From: Chlorella sorokiniana
Taxonomy: Eukaryota; Chlorophyta; Trebouxiophyceae; Chlorellales; Chlorellaceae
Reading direction: 5' to 3'
DNA: 64,000 bases
NCBI GenBank assembly: GCA_025917655.1
Contig: CP084620.1
Coordinates: forward strand, 744,001 to 808,000
Shown here: one piece after another, positions 39,038 through 51,110 of the stretch
Layout: each line of letters starts with the position of its first letter
Numbering within the stretch: the stretch's first letter is position 1
Translations under genes and position numbers: made by a program
The notes under the pieces: generated by a model
Databases searched by the model: none
What the model was told of the DNA's origin: nothing
Seen by the model: the letters and a program-made list of their open reading frames with translations, nothing else

Positions 39038-40935
39038 ATGAAGCTGCTGGCTGTCTTCGGCGTGCTGCTGCTGGCCTCCCAGGCCTTTGGCCAGAACATC
39101 ACCGAGGCTGATGTGCTGAACTTCGCCCTGAACCTGGTGAGTGCCTGCATATCACGCTCATCGCGCTGAGTTCATATGGTGGGGTGGGACAGTTGCCAGA
39201 GGATCGTTGCGGGAGATCCGGCTGGCATCACCACAAAATCGCCGTTGCGGCCTCCTCAACGCCCTCCTCAGCGCACTACAGCAATATGACCGCCGTGGCA
39301 GCGCAGCCGCTGGCTTAAAGAGCCTTCTGCTGGGCGGCGACATACCAGCTGTCGCCTGCCGATGTTCAGTCACATGGTCCTTGCCCTCCCTACCAGTACT
39401 ACCAACCCTTGGCAGTCAGACTGACCTCTTCCACTGCCTCCCTCCATCCCTGCAGGAGTACCTGGTGAGAGAGCACACCAGCATTTGGCGTCGCCTGCGC
39501 TCCCCAGCACGGCACTTCATGCAAAAATCTCCCTGCTGCAGCTGCAACCCATCAACCGCCGCTGACAAGACGCCCTGTGGCCGCTGCCCCTGTCGCCCTC
39601 GACAACCCTAAACACGGCTTCTTTGCACCCAAACTGCCCCACACCCCGCAGGAGGCCAACTTCTACAAGTGCGCCCGCGACGGCACCCCCTGCCCGCGTC
39701 CCTCACCGGCGGCGGCCCCAACCCCATTGGCTGCAAGAAGGCCATGGGCCTCACCACCGAGGCTCAGTACCTGCTGAACAACATTGCTGCCGACGAGATC
39801 GCCCACGTCAGGGTGCGCGGGCAATGTGGGCGTGGGGCACAGGGGCAGGGGGCCTATGAATGAAACCAGCGACCCAGATGATGGACCCCCAACAGGATAG
39901 AAACCCAGCCCCCATCCGCCTTCACCCCCTTCGCAGTTCCTGCGCGCTGCTCTGGGCGCCGCTGCCGTGCCCCAGCCCCTGATCGACATCGGCCCCGCCT
40001 TTGCGGCCGCCGCCGACGCCGCCGCCGGCGCCAGGCTGGAGAAGCGCTTCTCTCCCTACCGCTCCGCCATTGAGTTCCTGCACGGTGAGTTCCGCCCCCG
40101 TTTCCCTTTCATTCTGTAACAACTGTGTGAACTGTCTTGTGCCCATGCCACATGCACGGTGCGCCTGGTGACAACTTCCTCTGCGGTTGTGAACCCCACC
40201 CCCATCCCCCATGCCCTCCGTCCCTTGCCCAGGTGCCTTCATCTTTGAGGATGTGGGTGTTACTGCCTACGGCGGTGGTCTGCCCATCCTGACGACCCCT
40301 GCCTTCCGCGCCGCCGCCACCGGCATCCTTGCCGCTGAGGCCTACCACGCCGTGAGCTGGCCGCCGCTGCCATCGTCCTCTGCCACTTGACTGCTTGGCT
40401 GTTTAGTGGCGTGGCCACTTCCTTGTCGCTGCTCATCTCTTGTGCTGCATGGTGGCTTTGACGCTTCTGGCTGGCCCTTCCTGAGCCCCTCCTTTGCCCC
40501 CTTGCCACCATCAGGGTGCCGTGCGCCTGGCACTGCGCAACAAGAACGGCGTGCGGACCGGCTACGCGGGCACCACCGTCAAGCAGCTGATCGGCCTGAT
40601 TGCCGCCCTGCGCGACGCCGCTGACGGCCAGCCCGGCACCCAGGACGCCCCCTGGCCAAGCTCGTCCCCGCCGACGCCAACGGCATTGCCTACGTGCGCT
40701 CCGTGTCCGGCGTGCTGCGCATCGTCTACCTGGGCGGCATCAACCGCGGCGGTGAGCTGGCGGCGGCGGCATCGGGGCAGGGTGCTTGCAACCTTTTGTC
40801 ACCTGCGCTGACTGTGCCTCCGCTGCTTGACCCCCAACCTTCACATGCCGCAACCTCTCACATGCTCCTCCTTGTGCCCCTCCTCCGTCCAGGCTTCTTC
40901 CCCGCGGCCTCAACGGCAGGCTGCGCCGTGCGTAG
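39038..40935 (+). CDS. Secreted ferritin-like desiccation-related protein, copy A
   Basis: This is a member of the ferritin-like family that includes plant desiccation-related PCC13-62 and fungal Rds1. The signal peptide [18 protein letters not shown] is followed by QNIT, a glycosylation sequon. Four metal-ligand helices are visible: LEYLEANFYKC (Glu), [10 protein letters not shown] (ExxH), [11 protein letters not shown] (Glu) and AAEAYHAGAVRLAL (ExxH). A carboxylate-bridged metal site is therefore likely; its activity is unknown. Coding exons include 39038-39136, a 9-base micro-exon 39456-39464 coding Glu-Tyr-Leu, and 39652 on. The C-terminal exon gives [15 protein letters not shown] then [13 protein letters not shown] and a stop at 40933-40935. 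Three C runs are one base short (about 39688, 40650 and 40908). Copy B follows 0.9 kb downstream in the same direction with the same intron positions. Confidence 0.85.
39456..39464 (+). other. 9-base micro-exon of ferritin-like gene A
   Basis: The bases GAGTACCTG lie between a CAG acceptor and a GTGAGA donor and code for Glu-Tyr-Leu. The family pattern LEYLE across the flanking exons needs exactly these three residues. The same micro-exon occurs in copy B. Confidence 0.85.
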
Positions 40936-41149
40936 ACGGGCCGTTGGCTTCGAGGATGTGAGCCTGCCGTCTGGATCTCAACCAGCCCTATCTGCTTTCA
41001 GTGCTACTTATATAACGGTACAACTGGGGACCTCTGACCGCCTCCCGACACGTGCACGCCTGATTCTTTTGACCATCTTCCTCCCCCGAATTCCTTGTTC
41101 GGTATGCCTCCTGGCAGTCCGCTCGGCAGGAGCGAACTGATCTTGAAAC

Positions 41150-41154
41150 TGTAA
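41150..41154 (+). terminator. Candidate TGTAA polyadenylation signal of ferritin-like gene A
   Basis: TGTAA followed by ACAATAATACAAATA lies 215 bases after the stop of copy A. The following A/T-rich stretch supports a 3' end here. Confidence 0.5.
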
Positions 41155-41861
41155 ACAATAATACAAATACAGAGACTGCACTGCTTGATTAAGTGTGCTG
41201 TGGGCAGCATCAGGAGGAGGCGTCGTGGGAGGGGTGTCCACTCTACTTCTAGGCCTGTCACCTCAGGCCCTCAGGCAACCTGGCGGCACCAGCGCAGGCT
41301 GTCGGTGGCTGGCGCGCGAGGGTGGAAGGGTGTTTGCACTCCCTTTGTTCCGCAGGCGCTGGCTGGGGTTGGATGACGGCAGTTGATGGTGCTGGCGCCT
41401 GGCATGTTTTTGTTCCCAGCCCACAGCCTCCTGCGCCTCTCAAATGCGCCCTGGTACCCCCGAGTTGCGGTGGACGGTGGCAGTTCAAGGCAGGATGCGT
41501 GTTTTGCAGGCCATCCTTGCAGTCAGACCTCTGCGCCAACTGGAAGGTGGCGGGTGTGCGGCAGGGCGTGTGACCGGAAGCTGATGACAACACCGACGCA
41601 GGTTGGGTGTGAGCCTTGCTCCCTTAGAGTCCACCAGAGGGCTTCCAATCGAGTCAGTCTGTGATTTTGAGGAGTATTCAATGGTGCAATCGCTGTAAAC
41701 GTTGTCGCCAGCCCCTCCCAGGTGTGTGCCCCTTCCTCTCAGGTGGAAAGGAAGGGTCATTTTCTTTTCCTGCCACGCGTTGTCGTACTTGACAGGTTTG
41801 AGCCATTTAACTCACCAATTCTTAGCTTATCATCCATTATTTTGATCCCATCAGTCCAACC
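41155..41861. promoter_or_regulatory. Region between the two ferritin-like genes, with copy B promoter
   Basis: No gene was recognised in this 700-base stretch. Near its end, TTTTCTTTTCCTGCCACGCGT (41760-41780) matches the block upstream of copy A at a similar distance from the ATG (about 80-100 bases). An A/T-rich leader with CCATTATTTTGATCCCATCA precedes the start and also resembles copy A. There is no clear TATA box here, unlike copy A. Confidence 0.6.
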
Positions 41862-43793
41862 ATGAAGCTGCTGGCTGTCTTCGGCGTGCTGCTGCTGGCC
41901 TCCCAGGCCTTTGGCCAGAACATCACCGAGGCTGATGTGCTGAACTTCGCTCTGAACCTGGTGAGTACTCGGCATCATGCAGGCTGAAATGTACGGGGGC
42001 GGGGCCCGCTGCTGTGGTCGTGCATGGGCATGCCGCGGGTGTCGGGCGCCTGCCATCACCACGCATTGGCCGCTGCCGCCAGGCGTTAGCCAGCTCCCTG
42101 CACGATAGCGCCGTAAACATGATGGGGAGCTGCCGCAGCCCATTCGGCGGGGCGGGCAGGCCCGGCTGCACCTCCAAACAGCGCTGCTCCTTACGTCAGT
42201 CGCGCTGCATTTGGGTCATTTTGCTTGTGTTGGCTCTTCCATGCCCTGACCCCCTGACTACCTCTAATCTGCCTCCCTGTCCTGCTTGCAGGAGTACCTG
42301 GTGAGAGTCTTATGCCGCCAGACGATGGCAGGGGCGCTGCCACTTGCTGGCGCTCATGCCAGCGTGCCCGTCGCCAGCGCAGCTTCCTGTGCCCTCCCAA
42401 GCTGCTCACCGCGTCCTGTCCAGCGTTTTCCTGCCAGTCCTGTCATGCCCTATGTATTGGCTGGGTCCCACATCATGGCAGCACAGTCCCTGACCGCTGT
42501 GCCTACCCCCTGCTCGCCCCACCTGCCCCACACCCCCGCAGGAGGCCAACTTCTACAAGTGCGCTCGCGACGGCACCCCCTGGACGAGGAGCTGCGCGGC
42601 GGCGGCCCGGAGCCCGTCGGCTGCTGGAAGGCTCAGGGCCTGACCCCTGAGACCCAGTACCTGCTGGACGAGATTGCCCGCGACGAGATTGCCCATGTGG
42701 AGGTGCGGTTGAGGAGGGGGTGGAGATTGTGGCTGGAGTACGCGGGTGGGTGGGTGACTCTCTGCAGGCTGGGATGGCCGGCGAGCCGCCGCACTGACAG
42801 CCGCCTCCCCCTCCTGCCCCCCGCCGCAGTTCCTGCGCACCGCCCTTGGCGACGCCGCCGTGCCCCAGCCCCTGATCGACATCGGCCCCGCCTTTGAGGC
42901 CGCCGCCGACGCCGCCGCCGACACCACCCTGGAGAAGCGCTTCTCCCCTACCGCTCCGCCCTCGAGTTCCTGCACGGTGAGCCCCGGCCGCCTGCATTTG
43001 GCGCCTGTTTCGCCTGTATGCCCGTCCAAGAACGCAGAGGCGGCCAGTTGGGGCACATGTCCCCCTGCTGCCACCTGCCCACTCCGCTCCGAGCCCCTCA
43101 CCCTTGCCCGCCCCCTCCGTCCCTGCCCAGGCGCCTTCATCTTCGAGGATGTGGGTGTGACCGCCTACCGCGGCGGCCTGCGCGCCCTGACCACCGACGC
43201 TTTCCGCGACGCCGCCGAGGGCATCCTGGCCGCCGAGGCCTACCACGCCGTGAGTAGGCAGTCACACCCGGTCGAGCTCGCCCCTGCCGCCACGCTCCTC
43301 ACCCCGCCTCTCACTGCCTGCTTCCCCCGGCCATGCCGTCCCTCTCCCTCTCCCGTGCAGGGCGCCGTGCGCCTGTCCCTGCGCAACAAGGCCTTCCAGG
43401 AGACCGGCTACGCCGGCACCACCACCCGCGAGCTCATCGGCCTGATTGCCGCCCTGCGCGACGCCGCCGACGGCGAGGACGGCACCCAGGACGCCGACCT
43501 GTCGCTGCTGGTCCCCGCCGACGCTAGCGGCATCGCCTACAAGCGCACCGTGCCCGGCGTGCTGCGCATCGTGTACCTGGGCGGCACCGACAAGGGCGGT
43601 GAGTGGGGCAGGATGGTCTTGGTCTGCGGGCGCCTGATCGCTGCTCCGTGCCTGGGCCACTTCGCTTCCCACCGCCCCCTGCTTGATCCGATACCGCCTG
43701 CTCTGCCTGATCCGATAAGAACCCTCGCCACCCCCGCCCGTCGCCGCAGGCTTCTTCCCCGAGGGCCTCAACGGCAACCTGAAGAGCGCGTAA
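41862..43793 (+). CDS. Secreted ferritin-like desiccation-related protein, copy B
   Basis: This is the tandem paralog of copy A. Exon 1 (41862-41960) differs from that of copy A by one base in 99 and gives the same signal peptide. The micro-exon is at 42292-42300 and exon 3 begins at 42542. Metal-ligand helices are the same: [32 protein letters not shown] and AAEAYHAGAVRLSL. The body differs more, for example PVGCWKAQGLTPETQYLLDE against [20 protein letters not shown] in copy A. It ends GFFPEGLNGNLKSA and TAA at 43791-43793. Two C runs are one base short (about 42578 in DGTPL, the same site as in copy A, and about 42947 in FSPYRSA). AATAAA at about 43876 is a possible 3' signal. Secretion and metal binding are inferred from sequence. 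Confidence 0.86.
42292..42300 (+). other. 9-base micro-exon of ferritin-like gene B
   Basis: GAGTACCTG lies between TTGCAG and GTGAGAG, identical to the micro-exon of copy A, and again is needed for the LEYLE helix. Confidence 0.85.
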
Positions 43794-44790
43794 GCGCACG
43801 CCGCGCCAACCCCCTGGTCCCCTTTTGTCCCCCTGTCAGAGGAATGTGACATGTGCGTCTTTTCCCCCAAGCCACAATAAATACCTGCACGCGAAAGTCC
43901 TACTTACGTCTCCCGATTCAGAATTCCTTGTCCTTATTCTTTCTTGCCGGGAGCTTGTGCACACCTGACATTGCGGTGATGTAACCATCCTCAGGCACAA
44001 TTGTGGGAAAGGTTGCGAAAGGTGGCAGGCGGAATGAACCATGCTGCTGCACTGCGCGTTAAGCAGCATTGCAGGCGGCGCTTGTGGGCCTGCTGCTGCG
44101 CCTGCTGCTGTTGCTCCTCCTCCTGCTGCTCGAACTGGGCGGTGGTGACCATGATGCGAGCGCCAGGCCACGTCGTGCCGAGGGCCGAGGCACGCCGGCG
44201 GGGCAGGGACCGCCGTGCGGGTGCGGGGGCGGCCTGGTTCAGGGCGGACAGGACCAATGGGGCACTCCAGGGATGCCACGTTGCGCATACTGGCGCCTCG
44301 CTGCAAGCCTGAAGTCTGGTGTAGCCTGGCGCTGCCCTGCTGGCCAGGGCTGGCCAGGCTGGCGGGTCTGGTGCAGGCTGGCTGCCCTGACCTGCTCCTT
44401 TGGGTGCCTGGCCTGGAAGTGAGCAAGAGCGACATCGATGTTGCCATCTGCGTGCGCTCAGCAGTGAGCAGCCTGCCGCAACAAGAACACCTGGGGGCTG
44501 CGGTTGCTTAGTGTCCGCCGCAGCTTTGGCCTCTGCACATGAAGGGTGACAGGGCATTTTGCATCAGCACTGGTGTTTATCAGCAGCAAAGGACTGGCAC
44601 TCTGGCAGCAGGAGGATAGCTGAAAAGAATCCAGGGGCCTTCAGCAGCCCACAACGACAGCAGAGGCAAAGCGCTGGCGGAGGCGACAGCCCCCTCACTG
44701 CCCGCTCAGGCACGCACCTTGAAATGTGCCAGCAGCCGCACAGCTCACTCCAGTAGGTATGTTTGGGAAGGGTTGGAAAGAGCTAGGTCA
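43794..44790. other. Unassigned stretch with a Gln-rich minus-strand fragment
   Basis: No recognised gene lies here. The minus strand near 43991-44160 reads MVTTAQFEQQEEEQQQQAQQ then QAHKRRLQ, a short Glu/Gln-rich coil-like piece running to a stop at 43991. It could be the last exon of a small gene or a relic linked to the inverted-repeat block next door. Imperfect CTGG-rich repeats lie at 44330-44400. Confidence 0.35.
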
Positions 44791-44799
44791 GCCTGAGAC

Positions 44800-45285
44800 G
44801 AAGGCGGAGGGCTGGCTGCCTTCCTTGCGTGGCTGGGTTGGGTAGGCAGGTGACCGCTGGCACAGAGACCCAAAACACCCCGCCGACCACACGTCGCAAT
44901 CAGTTCTGGCCGCCTCAATGGCGGAGCGCATTCCGGCGGTGAGGAAGCGATTTCGATCGCGCCGAAGGATGCCCATTTTGGCAAAGAACTAACTCCCTTT
45001 GGTGTGCAGGTGGTCCTCTCCAGGGAGGCGGGCTGCCAAGGGAGAGCACACCTTTCTCGGGAGAGGAGCACATGTACACCAACAGGAGCTAGTTGTTCGC
45101 AGAAAGGCGCATCATTGGACGCGACGGCAACAACCTCGCCCAGCGCCGGCATGCGCCTCGCAATTGAGGCGGCCAAAACGACCAGCGAAAATCGGGCGGC
45201 TGGGGTGCAAAGTTCTGGGTCTCTGCACCAGCAGTCGCCTGCCTGCACAACCTTCACACACAATAAAGGCAGCCACATGGGGCAG
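44800..45285. repeat. Inverted repeat 1 (older, diverged arms)
   Basis: The left arm (about 44806-45020) and the right arm (about 45035-45280, read in reverse) align over some 210 bases. Shared blocks include GGCAGGTGACCGCTGG / GGCAGGCGACTGCTGG, CAGAGACCCA, GGCCGCCTCAAT and GGTGGTCCTCTCC / ATGTGCTCCTCTCC. By eye, identity is roughly 70%. The arms contain no clear protein motif. Confidence 0.75.
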
Positions 45286-45339
45286 TCACCAGGCCTCGCT
45301 CCCACCTGCCTCCGCCAGCCCCTCACCTGCATGGCCGCC

Positions 45340-45678
45340 ATGCCAGCGGCCATGAGCCCAAACTCGTGGCCCCCGCCGGACAGGGAGGTCAGGAGAACAT
45401 CCTGGTCGCGCCGCAGCGCCTTGCGCATTTCTTCAGAGTACTCCATATCCTTGGGCCGGTGGATGTGTGCGGCGGGGCGGAGGTGGGGCGGCTGCCCTGG
45501 CGCGGACGAGTGCCACTTCAGGGCAGCCGCCCCACCTCCGCCCCGCCGCAGACAACCACCGTCCAAAAAAGATGGAGTACTCTGAGGAAATGCGCAAGGC
45601 GGTGCGGCGCCACCAGGACGCCCTGCTCACCTGCCTGCACGGCAGGGGCCACGAGTTTGGGCTCATGGCCGCTGGCAT
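45340..45678. repeat. Inverted repeat 2 (160-bp arms, 19-base loop)
   Basis: The arms are 45340-45499 and 45519-45678. The inner 32 bases of each arm (45468-45499 and 45519-45550) are perfectly complementary, and the whole arms agree at roughly 88% by hand count. Each arm carries the same exon piece, MEYSEEMRKA then HEFGLMAAGM, read on the minus strand in the left arm and on the plus strand in the right arm. Confidence 0.92.
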
Positions 45679-45914
45679 GTCGACGTCGACGATGAACACC
45701 TTCACGCTGCGGCGCTCCTCCACCGCCGCCGCCAGCATCTGGCAGAGCAGGGCCGCCAGGTTGCAATGGAAGGGGTTCGTGGGGGCTTGCCCTGCAAGGC
45801 ACAGGGGCGCGGGCGGAGGGGGTGGGTGATGGTGGACAGAGGCGTCTGGTTCCCCGCCCACCTCCCCAGCGCTGCACCTCGCCCCCACCTCCCCAACGCT
45901 GCTCACCCCCACCA

Positions 45915-47262
45915 CCGTCTGCAGCATGATGACAGCCCCGCGTGTCTCGGAAGAGGCGGTCGAGGCTGAAGGACGCGCCCTGGTCCAGGTAGTCCTGCGG
46001 GGTTGGATGGAAGGAGTGCCGTCGTTGGTGGTGGGGCGCGGAGCAGAGCCTGGGAAGGGCAGTCAGCTGCCTCTGACGGCCCCCACCTGCGTGGCCGCCG
46101 CGCCAGACACGATCAGGCCGAAGTCGTGGCCCCCGCCGTACAGGCAGGTCAGCAGGGCATCCTGGTGGCGCCGCACCGCCCTCCGCATGTCTGCGGCGTA
46201 CTCCATCTTTTTGGGGCCGTGGATGTCTGCGGCGGGGCAGAGGGGAGCCCGTGGAGGTTCCGCCAGGGCAGGTGCTGTTTCACCGCCGCCCCCCCCGCAA
46301 GGCTCACATCTGCTGTTTCATCCTTTCCCCCCCCACCCCCTCCCGGGCAAGGCTCACAGCTCATGTCGACGTCGGCGATGAAGGCCTTGACGCCGCGGCG
46401 CTCCTCCGCCGCCGCCGCCAGCATCTGGCAGAGGTGGCAGACAAGGTGGGTGATGTTGGACAGGGGCCACCGTCAGGGCCCAGCGGCGGCAGCGCTGCCC
46501 ACTCCCCAGCGCTGCTCACCCCCACCGCCCCAGCCCTGCTCAGACCCCACCGCCCTGCTCACCCCACTGCTCTCGTCTGAAGCATGATGACGGCGGCGCG
46601 CTGGCGAGGCGTCAGCGCCTCGAAGGTGGGCAGGAAGCGCTGCACGAAGGCGTCCATGGCGGCTTCGTGTGCCCCGCCCCAGCGGCCTTTGCACTGCTGG
46701 AGAGTGGCGGGGCAGGCCACAAGACTGCCACCATGGACGCCTTCCTGCAGCACTTCCTGCCCACCTTCGAGGCGCTGACGCTCGCCAGCGCGCCGTCGTC
46801 ATAATGCTTCAGACGAGAGCAGTGGGGTGAGCAGGGCGGTAGGGGTTTGAGCAAGGCTGGGGCAGTGGGGGTGAGCAGGGCTGGGGCGCTGGGCGCTGGG
46901 GCGGGCGCAACGCCGAAGTGGGCGGCCTGGGGGGTGGATGGGCGGCGCAGGGCGGCCGCCAAGTCAGACGTCGCTGGATGCTGCCGCAGATCAGGGCGCC
47001 AAAGGGGTTTGCGCCGGTGTCGGTGGTGGCTCTGTGGGTGGGAGGGAGAGGTGCCTGCGAGGGGAGGCGAGAGAGAGGAGGGGCTCCGCGCTGCGCTCTC
47101 CGGGCTGCATCCCTTCCCCCTTCTGTACATGTTGATGCTCAGTACCTGGTGGGCCGCCGCCACGGGCACGCCCAGCCCGATGGGCGCCCTGGGCTTCTTG
47201 CGCACAATCGTCTGAAAGTCGCACGGGTAGGCGGTTGCGCCCTGGCAAGGTCGGCGGCGAGG
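45915..47262 (-). pseudogene. Degenerate copies of an unrecognised multi-exon gene
   Basis: Reading the minus strand from right to left gives exon-like pieces with plausible splice sites: FQTIVRKKPRAPIGLGVPVA (about 47150-47220), ATTDTGANPFGALICGSIQ (about 46975-47035), AAMDAFVQRFLPTFEALTPR with QRAAVIMLQT (about 46573-46665), CQMLAAAAEERRGVKAFIAD (about 46370-46440), GPKKMEYAADMRRAVRRHQD with GGHDFGLIVSGAA (about 46090-46230), and DYLDQGASFSLDRLFRDTRG (about 45935-45995). The last piece runs straight into a second copy (AVIMLQTVV, then LAALLCQMLAAAVEERRSVK and VFIVDVDM at 45685-45800). No family was recognised. Whether a functional copy exists in this locus is unclear; the mirrored pieces around it argue for decay. 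Confidence 0.55.
46505..46893. repeat. Inverted repeat 3
   Basis: The left arm (about 46505-46662) and right arm (about 46727-46893) are mirror copies separated by about 64 bases. Both carry the piece MDAF..FLPTFEALT..IMLQT plus adjoining intron sequence (GAGCAGGGCGGT). Differences are mostly single substitutions and small gaps. Confidence 0.88.
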
Positions 47263-47402
47263 CGGCCAGGATGTGGGCCGCCCCCATGAGCCGCGTCATC
47301 GCCGACCTTTACCAGGGCACCGCCGCCTACCCCTGCGACGTTCAGACGATCGTGCGCAACCACCCTAGGGCGCCCATTGGGCAGAGTGTGCCCGTGGCGG
47401 CG
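47144..47402. repeat. Inverted repeat 4
   Basis: The left arm (about 47144-47265) and right arm (about 47277-47402) mirror each other around a short spacer. Each codes the piece YPCD(F/V)QTIVR then PRAPIG, on the minus strand at left and the plus strand at right. The right copy reads RVIADLYQGTAAYPCDVQTI before a stop near 47411. Confidence 0.88.
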
Positions 47403-47410
47403 GCAGAGTA

Positions 47411-48256
47411 GAAGAGCCTGCGGCATGAGGGGGAATGCGGCGGGAAGGGGCTGAGCGCCTGATGACGGGAGCGGCTTGGCGGAAACAGCTGGAGTGCAGC
47501 CTTGGAGGCCCTCCTCTGGCCTTCTGCGCTGGCCTGAAAACCGCTTGCACGAGGCTGACAAGGGTGCAGCGACAAGGGGGCAGGGTTGGCCAGCGCTCAA
47601 ATGGTGTGGAGCCTGCACCCTCTGCCTTGGCCCAGCCCCTACCCATGGGCACCTGCACACCCATTCAGGCCCCTGTCCAGCCTCAGGCGGCCTCCCAGCT
47701 GGCCAGTCAGTGCGCTGGCATGGGGTCCCCACCTGAGGCGGCGTCTCCAGGTCCAAGCGCCGGCCAAAAGGGCTTGGATCGATGCACAAAAGGCGCTGGG
47801 GAGGACCGCAGGGAGAGAGAGGGCGAGGGGAGGCGGGCCGGGTCCTTAAAAGGGGAAAGTACGACAGGCGGGACAAATCCTGCCGGGAGGGCCTGCCGCG
47901 GCCCGGGAGGCTCGCCATTTGACGCGGGATCGTTCCTGGGGGCGAGAAAAGGGGCGAGAGGGCCGAAAGAGGAAGAGGAGGAAAAACCCTCTCCGCAAGC
48001 GAGCCGGGAGCCCCGAAATAAAACTAGGACGCCTTTAGAGGAATTGGCAAGGAATGCAAAACGCGGAGGAGGAAGGGGACCCGGCAAACCTCTCTGGGCC
48101 GCCCTTTGAAATTTCTTCTGGCGCATTTCCAGCGCGCCCTGGAGGTCCTCAAATGCAGAATGCTAGTCACACGCAGGTTGAGAATCAATCCTTTGTAATG
48201 TCAGGGCAAGCCAAGCATCAGCCCAGGCTCTGGCCGCCCGCTTCCGCCGCTGCCGC
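47411..48256. other. Unassigned stretch before alpha-tubulin, partly purine-rich
   Basis: No gene was recognised. From about 47750 to 48090 the plus strand is unusually rich in A and G and lacks the look of exons or introns nearby. The last 100 bases are probably tubulin 3' untranslated sequence. Confidence 0.4.
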
Positions 48257-50750
<2,494 letters not shown>

Positions 50751-51110
50751 GGCTGCGGGTTGGTTGTTGGGGGCTGGGGGGTGCTGAAGGGGGAGTCGAG
50801 CCAGACACGGTCTGGAACGACACCGGAGGTTGCTGTAGGGGGTGGGGAAGGGGCAGAGTAGGGAAAGCAAGGACCAGGGCGAGCCTTGAGGCCCTCGCCC
50901 GCATGCCAGGCGGCAGCACGCAGCAGGACGCATGCGCCCCGGCTCAAGCGCTCCGTTATCGATTGCGTGCCCATCCTGTCGGCTTGTAGAGGATTTGTGC
51001 GCGCCCCTACAGCATGCCCCGCCCGGTGCACCCTTCAGACCCAGATCAGTCTTGGGCTTCCTGCTGAGGGCCTGGCGATCCTTTGCAGGCCCCCTCCTCG
51101 ATCCGGCGCC
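50751..51110. promoter_or_regulatory. Divergent intergenic region, alpha-tubulin / TBC gene
   Basis: These 360 bases between divergent start codons are a likely bidirectional promoter. Nothing coding and no sure TATA box are visible. Confidence 0.5.

Noticed and set aside
39038-43793. Ferritin-like copies as pseudogenes because of frame breaks
   Set aside because: The breaks fall at C runs one base short, as in tubulin and eRF1, and one affects the same site in both copies; the metal-ligand helices and splice sites are intact.
45690-45720. VFIVDVDM as part of a histone-deacetylase or phosphatase active site
   Set aside because: Histone deacetylases follow DxD with VHHGNGT and have further His/Asp blocks; none is present here.
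44800-47411. Inverted repeats as a missed-adapter sequencing artefact
   Set aside because: Arms differ by many substitutions that keep amino-acid similarity, and the four pairs have different divergence. A read artefact would give near-identical arms. It remains worth checking in reads.
44800-47411. Inverted repeats as ends of a DNA transposon
   Set aside because: There are four separate mirrors with no transposase-like frame and no matching target-site duplications that I could find.
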